64,000 bases of DNA, from positions 13,518,001 to 13,582,000 of the forward strand of contig OX485803.1 of the NCBI GenBank assembly GCA_950295325.1. The letters run 5' to 3'. The notes under the pieces were generated by a model, which ran no database searches, had not been told where the DNA came from, and saw only the letters and a program-made list of their open reading frames with translations. Position numbers and translations under genes: made by a program. Of the stretch, positions 26,227-38,530 are shown piece by piece. Every line of letters begins with the position of its first letter. The first letter of the stretch is position 1. The DNA is from Polytrichum commune (lineage: Eukaryota > Streptophyta > Polytrichopsida > Polytrichales > Polytrichaceae).

Positions 26227-27544
26227 TTCAGTTAGCAGTTTATTTGAAGGGCATGTCAGTACTCACAACAGGTAGACAATGAGGCTAATGATGCGAAACA
26301 GGGTGATGAAGTGAATCCCCTGCATGTCAATCTCAGCATCCACTTTGGACAGAAGTGATTTTTTGTTTCACAATATAGATGCCTTCACGTGCAGATGCTT
26401 CTTGTTACTAAACTTTTGAGAGCAATTACAAGGGGCCACATAAATATTACTTCTGACTAGCGTTGAATCTTCAAAATGCAAAATAACGCTTCACGATCAA
26501 GAAGGTACCCTCAATTTTAGAGATCTATTGACTAAACATATAATCGGAGACCACTAATTCCTCCTCACATGGAATGGTCGAGCTCAAACAGGACCACTGG
26601 GGGGTCACTTGTAGAGATGTGAACCACCTGATATAAAAGGTATTTTAAGGGGGTTATGAATTAATGCACATATTCAAGGGATGTTCTGCATAGTTGATGA
26701 ATACTCTTGGAATATTCAAAATCTTTTCATGATGAATAGTCAATACCAAAAATAGTTCTAATTCTTCTATAATATTTCCAGGTGTAATAGCAGTTCATAT
26801 TTCCACGTGAAGATGACACAACAGAGCATATAACTTGGACCTGGTGATTACTGAGTCAGATTTCGAGTGGTAGGAACCATAAGAATCAAGATAACATGAT
26901 ATTTGGACATCAAGTTGTGATTCCGACACAATGGTGAAAGTGCTATGCTTTGACATGAGCCAAAATTCACCTTGACATTGCGTGCAATGTATTATCCTTT
27001 CTATTGTTGAAGCTTGGTTTTCTTTTTCTTTTTTGTACAAAAAGAGTAGTCAATTCCTTGTTTAGTGTGGATGGAATTAAAGATCATTCAAGTGAGATCT
27101 CCACTTGCACATCACATATTGTCTTACAATTTATATTGATGTCAAGTTGGCATGTACATATGATAAATGGTACACACACATACGCACAATTTTTATTAGC
27201 AAATAAAATAAACCTAATGCCATAACAATGAGATCAAGGTGACCAAATGGCAATTTGTGATGAATATATAAGTTGCATGTATGCAATTTACTTAGTGGTT
27301 ATATGGGTGTGCACAAAGTGGTTAGTATTAAGCAGATGTTTAACACTAACTTCTTGACGTTAACTTCAAGCAATGAGTTGTTGTATTGGCCCTTTAAAAT
27401 ATCATATTTGTTCATTTTAGGAGAATATTGTATCATGCTACATCCAAAAGGTAATTTAACACCAAGGACATTTTCCAATAAGGTTGGTGTTTGCTTAAGA
27501 CATGTCTACTATCATAATGTTGAACGAGTGAGGACCACAATTCC
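26227..27544. other. Region downstream of the receptor kinase
   Basis: Probably contains the 3' UTR of the kinase gene. No further gene was recognised. Confidence 0.45.
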
Positions 27545-27722
27545 TTCAAAAGGTATGTGGGCCTTATGTGTCAATCTTCTTATGTGGATGCCTATATTTG
27601 AGTGGTACACGGCAAGGTTCGTAGTAAAGAACGGACACCAAAAAAAACAACACGTTTTACAATGAGATTGGACTATGTGCTCAAAATATGCACACCATTT
27701 TGGTTTCACAAATGAACAAAAA
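27545..27722 (-). repeat. Family B related copy
   Basis: Begins AAAGGTATGTGGGCCTTATGTG and contains GAGTGGTACACGGCAAGG, GGACACCAAAAA and AGATTGGACTATGTGCTC, the reverse complement of the family B core. It leads directly into the tandem array that follows, as the minus copies in transporter intron 1 also do. Confidence 0.6.
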
Positions 27723-29850
27723 ATGAAGGATTGTGATCACATAAAGAGAGGCACAGAATCTTCACTTCAACCTCCTAAAACTTTTGCATCTCAACTACAA
27801 TTTTGAAACTCGAAATGACAATCTTTGCGATTTGATTACTATTAACCAAAGGCATCAATTCCCAATCAGACCCAAGCTCTAAGATTGGATGTGAAGGTGG
27901 AGGTACCCGCAATCATAGGGCCACATACCTTCATTGACCTAAAGTTAATTTGGAAACAAAGGCCAATGCACAAATCTTTATCTTGACACTATGTGCAATT
28001 TTTAATCACCTAATAATTTGCAAGAGAATCTTGATGATATGCGTGAGTCAGAAATTGGAAGGGTCTATGTGACCAATTAAAAGGAAAGAGGTCTTCACAC
28101 TGACCTCCTATAACTATTGCAGCTCAATTCCAATTCTAAAACTTGAAATAACAATCATCGTGATTTGCAACTATTCATAAGTGGAGATGTTCCCCAATCC
28201 AATACAACGGTCAAACTTGGAAAGCACTCACTATAAGTTGGAAAGTTGTAAGCAAAGTTGGAAGCGCTTACTATAAGGCCACATACCTAACATGGCCCTA
28301 ACATGGCCCTAACATGCGTAGGTTGACAAATGGAAGGTCTATGTGCTCAAGTCAATTGTATTTTCTTATTTTATTTCTTAGAACAAGGATCTTCTCTTTT
28401 ACCTTTTATAATATTTGCATCCCAACTTTGATTTTGAGACTTGAAATGACAATCTTGGTGGTTTGCAATTGCTAACTAGAGGAGACAATTCCCAATCAAT
28501 CCAATGGTCAAACCTATATATATGTGTTGGAAGTGCTCACAATAAGGCCACATACACACCTAATCTCCAAAACTAATTACTTTGAAGACATTGAGGATAT
28601 ATTGCCCAAGTTTTCCATCGGGGCACCATATACACTCCAATAACTTAAGTAAATGTGGTATATTTTTGTTGACGTGTGTAAGTCGACAATTGGGAGGGTC
28701 CCAAGTGCTTAACGAAAGGCAAAAAGATCTCCACAACTTTGACCTCTTGCAACTTTTGTATCTCGCGTCCAATTACTAAACTGGAAATGACAGTCTTTAT
28801 GAAATACAAGTGCTCAATAGAGGAGATGATTCATGATCTAGAAATGCCCACAACAGGACCACACACCTAACCACCAAATTAAACAATTTAAAGATACCAA
28901 GGGTCCAATGCCCCAAGTCTCCCATCTAAACACTACCATGTGCACTCTACTAACTTGATTAACCGCAAGAGATTTATGTCATCATGTGTGGGTCGACAAT
29001 TCGAAGGATCTATGTGCTCAATTAAACGAAGTGACCTCCTACAACTTTGGCATCCCAATTCCGGTCCCAAAAACTTGAATGACAAGCCAAGTTGGCTCAC
29101 AAGGGGAGAGATTTCCCAAATCATGATCCGATGGCCCAAATTCCTCTGTGGATTTGGAAGTGCCACACACCTAACCTCCAAAGCTAATCTTAGGGCCACT
29201 TCACACACGAGACTGAGAGCCCGTGACCATTACACTTCAAGCACTCTCATAGGTGGAAAAGGTGGAGCCGGTCCAAGTTCGCCGCTTCCCACTACGCTTG
29301 AGGGACCAACGGAGTGAGCATGTGAATGCGAGATGGATGTAAAGTCTACATGGTTTCCTACATGGCATCGAATGGATCATGTTTCACGGTCACATGGACT
29401 AGTTTCAAAATCCACCTCTCGGAGGTAGGCCTGACACAAAACCCGGGAGACCATGGCACTCCGAACGCTCACAACCGTTGGTTTATTCTCTTCCATAATG
29501 TGTGAGGATCTGCATGGATAGAAATTCATTGAAATAACATTTGGTTGAGGGCCTGGGCATGTATGACTTCACACTACACTTGAGGGTCGGTGACCACACT
29601 ACTACATGAGTTTGGAGAGGTGTTGGGACGGCCTCTGGACACTTTCTTATGGGCTCTCACAATATTCACGGTCACGGCTCATGGCTCATGACGTGGCCCT
29701 TGATTTGAAGACAGCCCAGGAGGGTCCAGTGCCCCAGACAGTCTCCCATCTGGCCACTTACCCCATGCACTCTAAGTTCTCATAACTTATTAGTTAATGG
29801 TGCGAGATTTTCTGTCAACATGCATGGGTGAGGTGCAGAGTTCGGGAAGT
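27723..29850 (+). repeat. Degenerate tandem array, units of about 275-360 bp
   Basis: At least five diverged units. The landmark GACAATTGGAAGGGTC (or its variants) falls at about 27725, 28048, 28322, 28684 and 28992. Each unit continues with ATCTTCAC/TGACCTC, GAAATGACAATC, CCCAATC, GTGCTCACAATAAGGCCACAT and CACCT..CC. The last unit is split by the element at 29193-29699 and resumes at 29700 (GAAGAC, GGGTCCAGTGCCC). No coding function is visible. Confidence 0.6.
29193..29699 (+). mobile_element. Family C element, copy 1 (Tourist/PIF-Harbinger-like)
   Basis: A 507-bp element with inverted ends starting GGGCCACTTCAC and ending GTGGCCC, inserted into a repeat unit whose uninterrupted form is present nearby. 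It is flanked by TTA on the left and TTG on the right, a near match to the 3-bp TTA duplication of Harbinger elements. A second copy in opposite orientation lies at 44840. No coding capacity was seen. Confidence 0.65.
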
Positions 29851-30129
29851 TTTTGAAGCCTTAGTGGCTAATTGCCGGTAGTTGTTACGAAGGGTCGGAT
29901 TTTTTTCAATTTACATTGGCAAGAGCCGGTCTTTTGTAAAATCAATCGGCCAATTGCCTACATTCTCATATTTTCATTGGCCAATATCTGATTAAATGGA
30001 ATTCATATCGGCACTAATTGTTTAAAAAATGTATGAAAAGTTATTAGAAATCATTTCTTAGTACAAAATCTTGAATAAGTGAAAAGAAAGGCATGTTCAA
30101 AACTTTAAATTTGAAGAGTTAATATCCTT

Positions 30130-30185
30130 GGCAGGAATTGAACCTAGCAATGCCTTCACCGCTTGAAGGCCAAGGGTCATCCAAT
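30130..30185 (-). repeat. tRNA-related promoter pair, likely SINE fragment
   Basis: Read on the minus strand, TGGCCTTCAAGCGGTGAAGGC-like A box (30152-30172) is followed by AGGTTCAATTCCTGCC as a B box (30130-30145). The A-box wording is like tRNA-Leu/Ser D-arms. No acceptor stem pairing was found, so a functional tRNA is unlikely; a tRNA-derived SINE head is the better reading. The SINE body limits are not visible. Confidence 0.45.
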
Positions 30186-30199
30186 TCTTCATAGAAGCA

Positions 30200-31250
30200 A
30201 TTGGATTTGGTCATGGAAAGGTTGCATAATTCAAAAAGTTTAAGGTTTAGGGTACTTCCTCAAGTGCATCATCAGATGCCCCAGACAAATAGCGCTCTGG
30301 ATGCTTCCGGCTGAAATCCAGTAACTCACAAGAAGAATCGGCTACATTTCCGGGACATGTTCTGGTCCATCGACTAATTGCCGGAGAATTGAAATTACAG
30401 TCGGATTGCCATCCGATGGTTGAAACTTTGGACCGGCCATGAGGAAAAATCCATCGGCTGATAACGAACTAGCCATCCGTTTTCCCCGAACATAGGTGAG
30501 GTGAGTGGAGTGGATCCTGCTCACCACTTGCCTTCTTCACCCGGTGACTTCATCGCCGAGATCATCTTCACACGACGTAAAATTCATGGGGACCTCGGCA
30601 ATCATTTAGGGAAATAATTGGGCTTGCAAATGGCCGCCACCAGCCGGCTGGGGTATACGTGATGCCTTCTACATTGCCAATCACCATCTTTCGTTGTCTC
30701 GTCGGAATAAGTTTATGGCAGCAGCAGGATGACTACTATCGCTTCAACACGAGAGGAGGATTGGACTCCCTGGTGTCCTGTTATGTCCTGTCCTTTTAAG
30801 TAATTGAAGCACCTGATGAGTCTCGTGATCTTGTCCATGTCGACAGACTTCTCGTCACACAAACTAAAATCTAACCAAACAATCCCAAAGACGCGCACAG
30901 TTAACTCCTAAAGGCCAAGCTAGAATCGTCCCAAATCCGTCCAATACAACTCACTCGTGTTTCGAAGCTCGCTTCCGAAAATCCAGCACTTCTTGTGGTA
31001 GATCTGATCATGTGGATCGGAAGTCTTGTGGAATTAAGGATTTCCTTTTTCTTTTTACGCAATTTTTTCGACTGTTTGTGTGTTGAAATCGGAGGATTCG
31101 ATTGTAAGCGTGCATGTTGGTGTCGTCGGGCACCAGCAGCAGCAGTGACTGCCCGGACGAAAACATCCGTCTGAGCCTGTAGGGGTGAAAGTGGGGTGAA
31201 AAGTAAAGCAGGATGTCGATGTTCCATGAAGAAGAGACTTTGTGGGGAAA
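30200..31250 (-). other. GC-richer island with minus-strand open frames, unrecognised
   Basis: Local base composition is richer in G and C than its surroundings. Minus-strand frames occur at 30252-30340, 30342-30527, 30713-30898 and 30901-31227 (108 codons, Lys/Arg-rich in the middle). None matches a family that I know, and stops separate them. It could be a decayed gene or part of an unknown one. Confidence 0.2.
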
Positions 31251-31324
31251 AGGAGGTTACTAGCTAGAAGTTAGGATGGCCGACTTCCTATAATATCCAT
31301 GTCTCTCGACAAACTAAAGTGCGA

Positions 31325-31675
31325 CCATGAACCTCACCTCACCTCACCTCACCTCTCACCTCACCCCGAGTCAGCCTCGATCAGCCTAGCGTTTGTAAGT
31401 ACTAGCTTGCTTCTTAACCCTTTTTCCCGCACGAGAGTCGGTGTTCTTGTATCTCTACTAGGTCCCATGATGTGCTCGTCCGGGTCCGCGTCCATCAAAG
31501 CAAAAGTGTGTTTCATTTAATACTACATACAGTCCAATGCAGCGGTTCAAGGATCCGAACCCCAGCCTCCAATGCGAGTATATCTCTCGGCATTCGTTCA
31601 ATCGCCATCACATTATTAATGAAAGGAGGAGGGAAGGGAAAGGGAAAGGGAAGGGAAGGGAAGGGGGAAAAAACC
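31325..31675 (+). repeat. Microsatellites (ACCTC)n and (GGGAA)n
   Basis: An ACCTC run lies at about 31331-31365, and a purine-rich GGGAAA/GGGAA run at about 31625-31670. No gene was seen around them. Confidence 0.7.
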
Positions 31676-31899
31676 CATGAAAACCTGGGGCCGGCCCCAG
31701 ACCCTGGACCTGGACCTGGCCCCTTTTTATAATCAGCCCGTCGGGGACTTGGAGAGAACATTTTGGAGCTTTGACTCACATGATGATGAGGTGCAGAAAT
31801 AGACGGCCTGCCTTGCTCAGTTGAAGGTGTGTGTGTGTGGGCCTATTGTAGTCGTTTTCCAATTCCACAGAGGGGGCAAATAAATGTGTGGATAAACTA

Positions 31900-32116
31900 C
31901 ACTAAATATGATATTTAGTGTGACTTATTATTTGGAATTACACAATGCTATATGCATTTATTGTACATCTCGTATTTTACCAAAAAATGTGGAATTCGTA
32001 GTTTGGACGTCATAGAATATTGACAGCTTTACTTGGTGAAAAAATATTCGAATAGTAAAAAGATATAGCACCGTGTAAATCCAAATAGTAAGTCACACTA
32101 AATATCATATTTGGTG
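31900..32116 (+). mobile_element. Family A small TIR element, copy 4
   Basis: A 217-bp intact copy with TA on both sides, the closest in the window to a consensus: left end CACTAAATATGATATTTAGTG, right end its near complement. It lies just upstream of the LINE relic. Confidence 0.8.
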
Positions 32117-32235
32117 TAGTGAGAGTACTTAAAGTGTTTAGCAAAGAATTACGAATACGAATTAAGTGGAAGAAAAAAAATTAATTTTAAAATCTTGTGC
32201 TTTTTGGTTGGATAAATAAGCTCACATACCACGTG

Positions 32236-33826
32236 GACTTATGGTTGATGATTGGAAATGGGTAGAAGAAGGGAATCTCTTCAAACTTGGCACTCCGTTT
32301 GGTTTGAAATTCAACCCTCATGACATGGGTCAATTTATTCACACCAAGATCTCTAGGAAGCCTAAGTATTGGAGCACTATGAAACTTTCCTTTGGTAGGG
32401 GTTTAGGGTAACCATGTTCTCCTTTCTACTCTTGAATTTTTTTATCATGATAAGGGGTGGTTCCAACAAGATCTTGAGGAAAGTTAGAAGGGTCATTCGT
32501 AACTATCTTTGGTGGGTGGGGGGTGGGGGGGGGGGGAGAGCAAATGCCACACATTGGGGTCAGTTGGTTGGAATGTTACATGATGAAGAAGTGTAATGGC
32601 CTCAGTCTCATGGACCCCAAAGCGGCCAAGACCAGCATGGTCTACAAATGGATTGTGTGCTTTGAAACCAAGCAACTCGAACCTCCAACTCATTCTTTGA
32701 TACGTGTTGCCTAGATGTCACATGTAGAGAGGTGGTAGCTGAGGTGTTAGCCTTGATTGGTTTACGGTCAAGAAACATTTGGATTTTGACGGTTCTAGGA
32801 TTTAGGGAAAGATCGGTAAAGTTTGGAAAATCATGGTTAAGGTGCCCCCCATGCTATCCACACTTCCAATTCACATGTCCCCCCTCCTTCTCAATGCTTC
32901 ACAGTCGGCACTCTTTCTAGGACCATGAGGCAATGGGAGTCCAAAAGTTGAGATGGTTGGCTTATTCCATGCGGTTGGAACTACCGCACTTTCCAAGGAG
33001 AAAAGCAACAAGGTACTATCTTTTTTTCTATGCAAAAACCTCTTCTTTTGCTTGGGATCCCGACTGGTGGAAGTAGTTGATTGAAGGGTATGCCATCCTT
33101 GATCATAGCACCAAGTTTGGTAGGAACTCCATTATCAACAGGGTGCTCGGTGTCTCTCGGGCAGCGATTAAGTGGCACGGTTATCTTCTTGGTGATTATA
33201 AATTCTATTGGTTACATATTTGGGACCCTCTTCACTTGGACAAAGAGTTTGCATTTATGCGGTCAGTTGGCATGAAGTTTGTGGCAATCTTTGATTGGAG
33301 GGCCTACATCGCACCCATCTCTATTTCCAGACAATGCATTTTTTTTTGTCTTCCCAACACTAGCGAGTCGGTCAAACATAAATTTTGGGACTGCATCCAA
33401 GCTAGGAAGGCCTAGTGGTGGGTCATCTCTATGCACAAACTTGGGGGCATTAGGATTGGCAACCTCGATATTTTCCATCGGAAACAAGCACTTTTTGGAG
33501 AGAGAATCAGGAGAATTTTAGTCAAATGAACGAGTATTTGGCACCTTCTATGGGGCATCGCCCTTTGGACTGTTTAGGTTGAATACAATGATGTGATTTT
33601 CAACCAACAACCTTGGCATGAGTCCAAGGTCAAATACATCATTTGGGATGAGTTCATCATGTATGCTAAGATGGCATGGACTAGGGTTCTTAAACACATC
33701 AAAATTTTATACCCTCTTCACAAAAACTCTTCTAAAGGTTTTGACAAAACTTGGGGCACTAGGGGAGTTCCTTGTAGAAGGGACAACTTCATGATCAAGT
33801 GGAATCGGAAACACGAATGGCCCTAA
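32236..33826 (+). pseudogene. LINE (non-LTR retrotransposon) ORF2 relic, reverse transcriptase C-terminal part
   Basis: Pieces in several plus-strand frames read in order like the end of a plant LINE polyprotein. 32236-32400 gives GNLFKLGTPFGL and KYWSTMKLSF. 32414-32530 gives GGSNKILRKVRRVIRNYLW. 32600-32690 gives LSLMDPKAAKTSMVYKWIV. 33077-33415 ends with the zf-RVT-like CIFFCLPNTSESVKHKFWDC followed by QARKAWWW. 33440-33826 gives KQALFGERI, IWHLLWGIALWTV and KGFDKTWG. Stops and frameshifts separate them, and a G-run interrupts near 32517-32535. The endonuclease and RT core upstream are missing. It is not functional. Confidence 0.8.
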
Positions 33827-36600
33827 GTTTTGGCTTTGGATGGTTTGGGGGTTGTCCATGGCCGAGAGTGTGGGGATGGTCCTCGATTGGTGGATAGTGG
33901 GGTTGGGTTGTTTGGTGGGGTTTCTTTTGGTTGACTTTGATTCTCTTTAACGTTGAGGCATCTATAGCCAATCAAATAAGACTCTGCATTTGTTGGGAGG
34001 GGTCATAGTGGGGGATTGATTTACTAATAAAGAGAATATATTCTAAGGAGAATACGATTCATGAATATGGGAATTGGTACAAATTTTGAAGTGGTAAAGT
34101 TTAGGGTAACACATAGTCAGTATGTAGGTTAACCCATAACCACTCATTGAAATGCTAATTCTTGGCTATAGAAGTTGTCAAAACTCTTATGAGGGTAATC
34201 AATCACAACCTACCACCACATAAACCTTAACTCCATTTGCCTAAAAATATATAGATCTCATCCATGTCGTCATTACATGACCCTAGTGAGCGGTTAAATG
34301 GACATGGTCGACAATGGATGCATCAACCTTACATGGGGGTGTTTTGCGCTTGAGGGGCTCTACCTCCACTCAAAGGGCACATGTTCGTATTTGGGTCTTA
34401 ATTCATTGCTGTTGGTTTTTGCCTTTGTCTTTTTTTTTAAATTGGTCGGGAATTGCCTTCTCTAAGTTAACCATTGCAAATCACAAAGATTGTCATTCTA
34501 AATTTCACAATCAAAGTTGAAATGCAAAAGTTATAAGAAATTAAAGTTGAGAGGGGGGGGGGGGGCAGGAGGGAGGGAATTAAAAATCAAAATCAAATTC
34601 TTTACTCAAACACATACATAATATTACTCATGTGTAGGTTGATACACCATGGGGCCATGGAAATATTCTAGAAATAATGCCCCTTTTTTTTAGGCCTACC
34701 TTACAAAATGAACAATATTCAATATGAGTGATGTTCACTTTATGACACTAGACCGACAAGTTCCCAACCCCGAGCTTAACATTCAATCAAGTTACCGACA
34801 AATTTACTTCATTAGGTTTTAAATTCTAAGATGATCGCTTGCACAAGACCCTGCATGGGAACTGGCACTTGCCACACAATTTGCAACCATGAAAAAATGG
34901 CCTTGACTTACATTGCATGCCATGATTAGTGGCTCAAAATTTTGGCGTCATGCTAGCCTCTCACTATGTTGTCCTAGTTTAAAACGGGAGCAAGAACGAG
35001 AGGCTAAGTAATTTATGTAGATCCTTCAAATTGTGTTCACTATTAAACCTAGAGGTGTCTACATTTTGAGCACATAGTCCAATCTCATCAAACACATGTC
35101 TTTTATTTCATAAATGTTCATAATTACAAACCTTGTTATATGCCACTCACCTAGGTATAGGTTTCCAATTAATCCCTATGTGCCTAAGAAGCCCAATATG
35201 GACAACTTGGTGCACAAAACTGTGTATCCGAGCTACATACTTTTGTTTGGTCTGATTGTGTCAAAAGCAACCTTGTCTAAAAGTAATCAATTTTCTAACG
35301 CACTTCTCAAATTTGTTGAATGCCTTGATAATCTTCAAATTTTGGGTTTAAATACACAGCTTGGATGTATGTGGAAGCACATGTATACATAATGTCTTGA
35401 ACATCAAAGTCACACACACACACAAATATATACATATATATATATATATATTCTCCTTGACATAAGGTGCATAATTTTTTGTCAAAAACCTATTAATATA
35501 TTTAAAATGATCTATAAACGTGATGAAGCTTGTAGAAATTGTGTATATGGCTGTACATTGAGGCCCTTGGTCCTTTAGGAGTTACAAAGAGTGACCACAT
35601 AAGGCCCACATATGAGATACTTTATTTACATTTGCACAACCTTCAAGGTTAGCACATGATTCCTAAGCAACCTTCCTATATCAATGAAAAAACAAAGCAA
35701 TCTATCAGTGTGATAGATTTCTAAATTATCTAATGACATATGACAAGTTCTCAATAATACAAGTCAATTGCCCATGACTCATATGCTTGTATTGCTTGAT
35801 GAAGGCTTCATAATCAAATATAAAGTGAGTGTTGCAAGATTTAAAGTTGGGGAATTAACAAAGTTATCTGTAAAGCAAAACAGACGAAACCATGGGTTTC
35901 ATCCTAAACCCTAAGTTTATGAAAATTAACACAAAGTTGCGCAAGTTTTCTTAATTCTTGAATTAAAATATTAAAGAGTGGTGTCGTGTTATTAAAAACC
36001 AGCTTTCTAACTTGTCCTACTAGGATGGATGGGCCAAGCTAACCTTGCATCAACATATCCAAGATTTAGGACAGTGGGTCCTATGCGCATACCCTATTTT
36101 AGATCCTAATTTCTCTCAAAGTTTAGGAAGTTGTGATTGTTTTTTAAATCTTTCATGTTTCTACTCTTCTCTCCTCACACCTCGTCCTCACTCCTAGTAT
36201 TTAGTGCTTTATCCTTGTGTTTGCGTTCCTTGCTACCATTCATTGTTGTTGTTGTTCCTTGCTTCTTGTTATTCGCGTTTGCCACCTTCCTCTTCTTGCT
36301 CACCTTCCTAGCATTAGTGCTTGCCAACCCTCCTGTTTTTTGCACTCGCCCTCTTGCTTTTGGCACTCATCCTCATGTTGGCACTCACCCTCATGGTCTT
36401 CACGCTTGTGCTCGCGATGTTGGCGGTTGCCATGCTATTCTTCGCACTCACCGTTTGCACTCCTTGTGCTGCTCTTTGTGTTTGTCATGTTGCTTGCCCC
36501 CGACACCTTCTCCCCCCCCCCCCCCCAACACCATTCCTAGCATTCTTCCATCGTCATCCTCCCTGCTCATGGCACAACTGCTCTTCGGCATGTATGTTGC
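33827..36600. other. Intergenic repeats, no gene seen
   Basis: Contains a G-run at about 34552-34565, a family B fragment near 35060-35230 (ACATTTTGAGCACATAGTCC), TA/CA microsatellites near 35412-35450 and a block at about 35870-36125 that recurs in diverged form at 53270-53490 (GGCTTTCTAGTTTGTC). A C15 run lies at 36512-36526. The 168-codon frame at 36137-36643 is low-complexity and not accepted. Confidence 0.45.
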
Positions 36601-36899
36601 TCTAAGCGGCATTGACGACCCATGGCGTTCAGGTCTATTTTGAATCGAAGCAAACTTCCTTCAAGCCAAAGGGTGCTCGTGATCACCCCTAGAAGAGCAT
36701 TGTCAACCGCCACAATGATGAGTAAGTACAACCCCTTATTTCTCTATCACTTATGATGAAATCACAAAGTTGGACAACCAATCTTGGATCATTATACATG
36801 TATACACAATTGAAGATTAGGAAATAATGCCATTGCTCTTGAACTTGGAGCGTGTGACTAAGGGTGACGATGCCAATCATAATGAAGAGGATTGTTTTT

Positions 36900-38530
36900 G
36901 CACTCACTAACAAAGTGGGTTGATCCCACATCATATTAAAGATCGATTCATGGCCTTTGGTGTAGATGATGCACATGTTTTGTGAGGAAAGAGGAATGGT
37001 GTCACTAACAAGTTGCAAGTTTCTCATGCATCACACATGCAAGGCATGCATTTTGTTGCACATTGAAGCAACCTTATAGTGCAATGTTTCTCGTATCTAG
37101 AGATGGTGGCTAGGATAGAATCCCTGCTAGTTGCCTTGCACATGTAGTTCGGCAACTCTCCAAAACGGCATTTGGAGCTCCAAAAACTTGTTGAATTGCT
37201 TGAGTTCTAAGGGTAGGAAAATTCTTCAAAATGTGAAAACAAGGTAAATTTCAATGTTGAGTCCATTGAAGCGTGTTTTGTCAAAGTATCACACCTTGTT
37301 GGTGAAGATGTACTCTAATCAATTTGTTAAACATGCAATCCTAGAACCCAAGGTAAAGTAAAAACTCATGATTGACATCAAGTGTTGTTGACCTTGACTG
37401 CAGTGCTACCTCTTCTAGAGGTTGTGAAAGCCTTGGTTGCTTTTGTGTTTATGTATGTGATTTCACAAGGGTTTTGAGCCTTTGCAAGTCGTATGTAAAT
37501 GACTTGTATTACACAAATAATGCATTCATTTCATATGCATTTTCATGCTTCACAAAGAGATATGCAAACCGTCACATGAGAGCCTCCGCCTTAGGTGGCA
37601 TCCAGACGTAAATGATTTGTGTTGAGAACTCGGTTTTTGAGGTCATTCACATGAAGAGCTTTGTAACAAGAGAAGTATGTGATATTACAATATTAGAGGT
37701 CAAGGTTGAGGTTTCAAGTACATGTTTGGTTAATTTTGTTTGTTTATGTTTTTGCATCTTTTGATGTTAGTTGATCATATCTTTTGGTTTCTACCAACAT
37801 GGCTATATGCTTGCAAATGCTACATCCATGATGGTGATGGAATTGGAAAGTAGGTTCCCCCTTAGTCAAGTAATGGATGCACTATCCATTGTCTATCCTC
37901 AATTTTGCCTTGAGCCAGGACATGAGGACAAGCTCACAAGGTACATGAAAACTTTGAAGTAAACATTTGGTCACCCCAAAGATATCTCTAGTGCTCCACA
38001 TGTTTATGATATGAATCCAACAATGTTGAGTGGAATGGCACTCATTCAACAATTCCAATGGTTTCCAATGGCAATGATGAATAACTCTCCTCATGCTATA
38101 GGGATGTGAACAAGCACGTTCACCCTTTAACCAAATTACGGCGTGCTTTGGTATAATCTCGCCTTTTGAAGGGTATGTTTCCTGAGTTCTTCAAGCTTGT
38201 AGAAATTGCAATGATCCATGTAAGGGGTTTTTTTTATAAATAAAACTTTTCTTCATCAAAAATCGTTCATGCTTTGTGTAGTCATGCTTGATAAAGCATG
38301 GTGGCTTCTTGTTGACTTTGTCTCATCGCATCCCATTTTGTAGGTTCTTGGGAACGTGGAAGGCAAAAGAAGATTCTCTAATGTCTCTTTCTTGAAGAAC
38401 AAACCCCGTAATCGATTAAATGAACATTTACCACTTGCTACAACAATGCTTGCACCAAAACACTACACATTGACGTAATTCACGTACAAGGAAGTCGTAT
38501 AAGATTGGAGAGCTTGCAAGCCAAAGCAGG
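36900..38530 (+). pseudogene. hAT-superfamily transposase pseudogene (KIAA1586-like type)
   Basis: Fragments appear in order. About 37060-37330 reads MHFVAH, NSPKRHLELQKLVELLE, KILQNVKTR then ISMLSPLKRVLSKYHTLLVKM; 37440-37560 gives VYVCDFTRVLSLCKS; 37825-37962 gives ELESRFPLSQVMDALSIVYPQ; then FPEFFKLVEIAMIH before 38220. After an apparent intron (GTAAGG at about 38219 to TTTGTAG at about 38343) come VLGNVEGKRRFSNVSFLKNK and PRNRLNEHL, the C-terminal dimerisation region. Several stops and at least one frameshift (near 38100) make it non-functional. The family call is from remembered plant hAT proteins with SPKRHLEF, NVKTRWISML and the SFxKNKLRNRL motif. Inverted ends of the original transposon were not found. 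Confidence 0.8.

Noticed and set aside
36137-36643. 168-codon plus-strand frame rich in Leu, Phe, Cys and Pro
   Set aside because: Low-complexity pyrimidine-rich DNA with a C15 run open in several frames at once; no domain resemblance. It probably only precedes the hAT relic.
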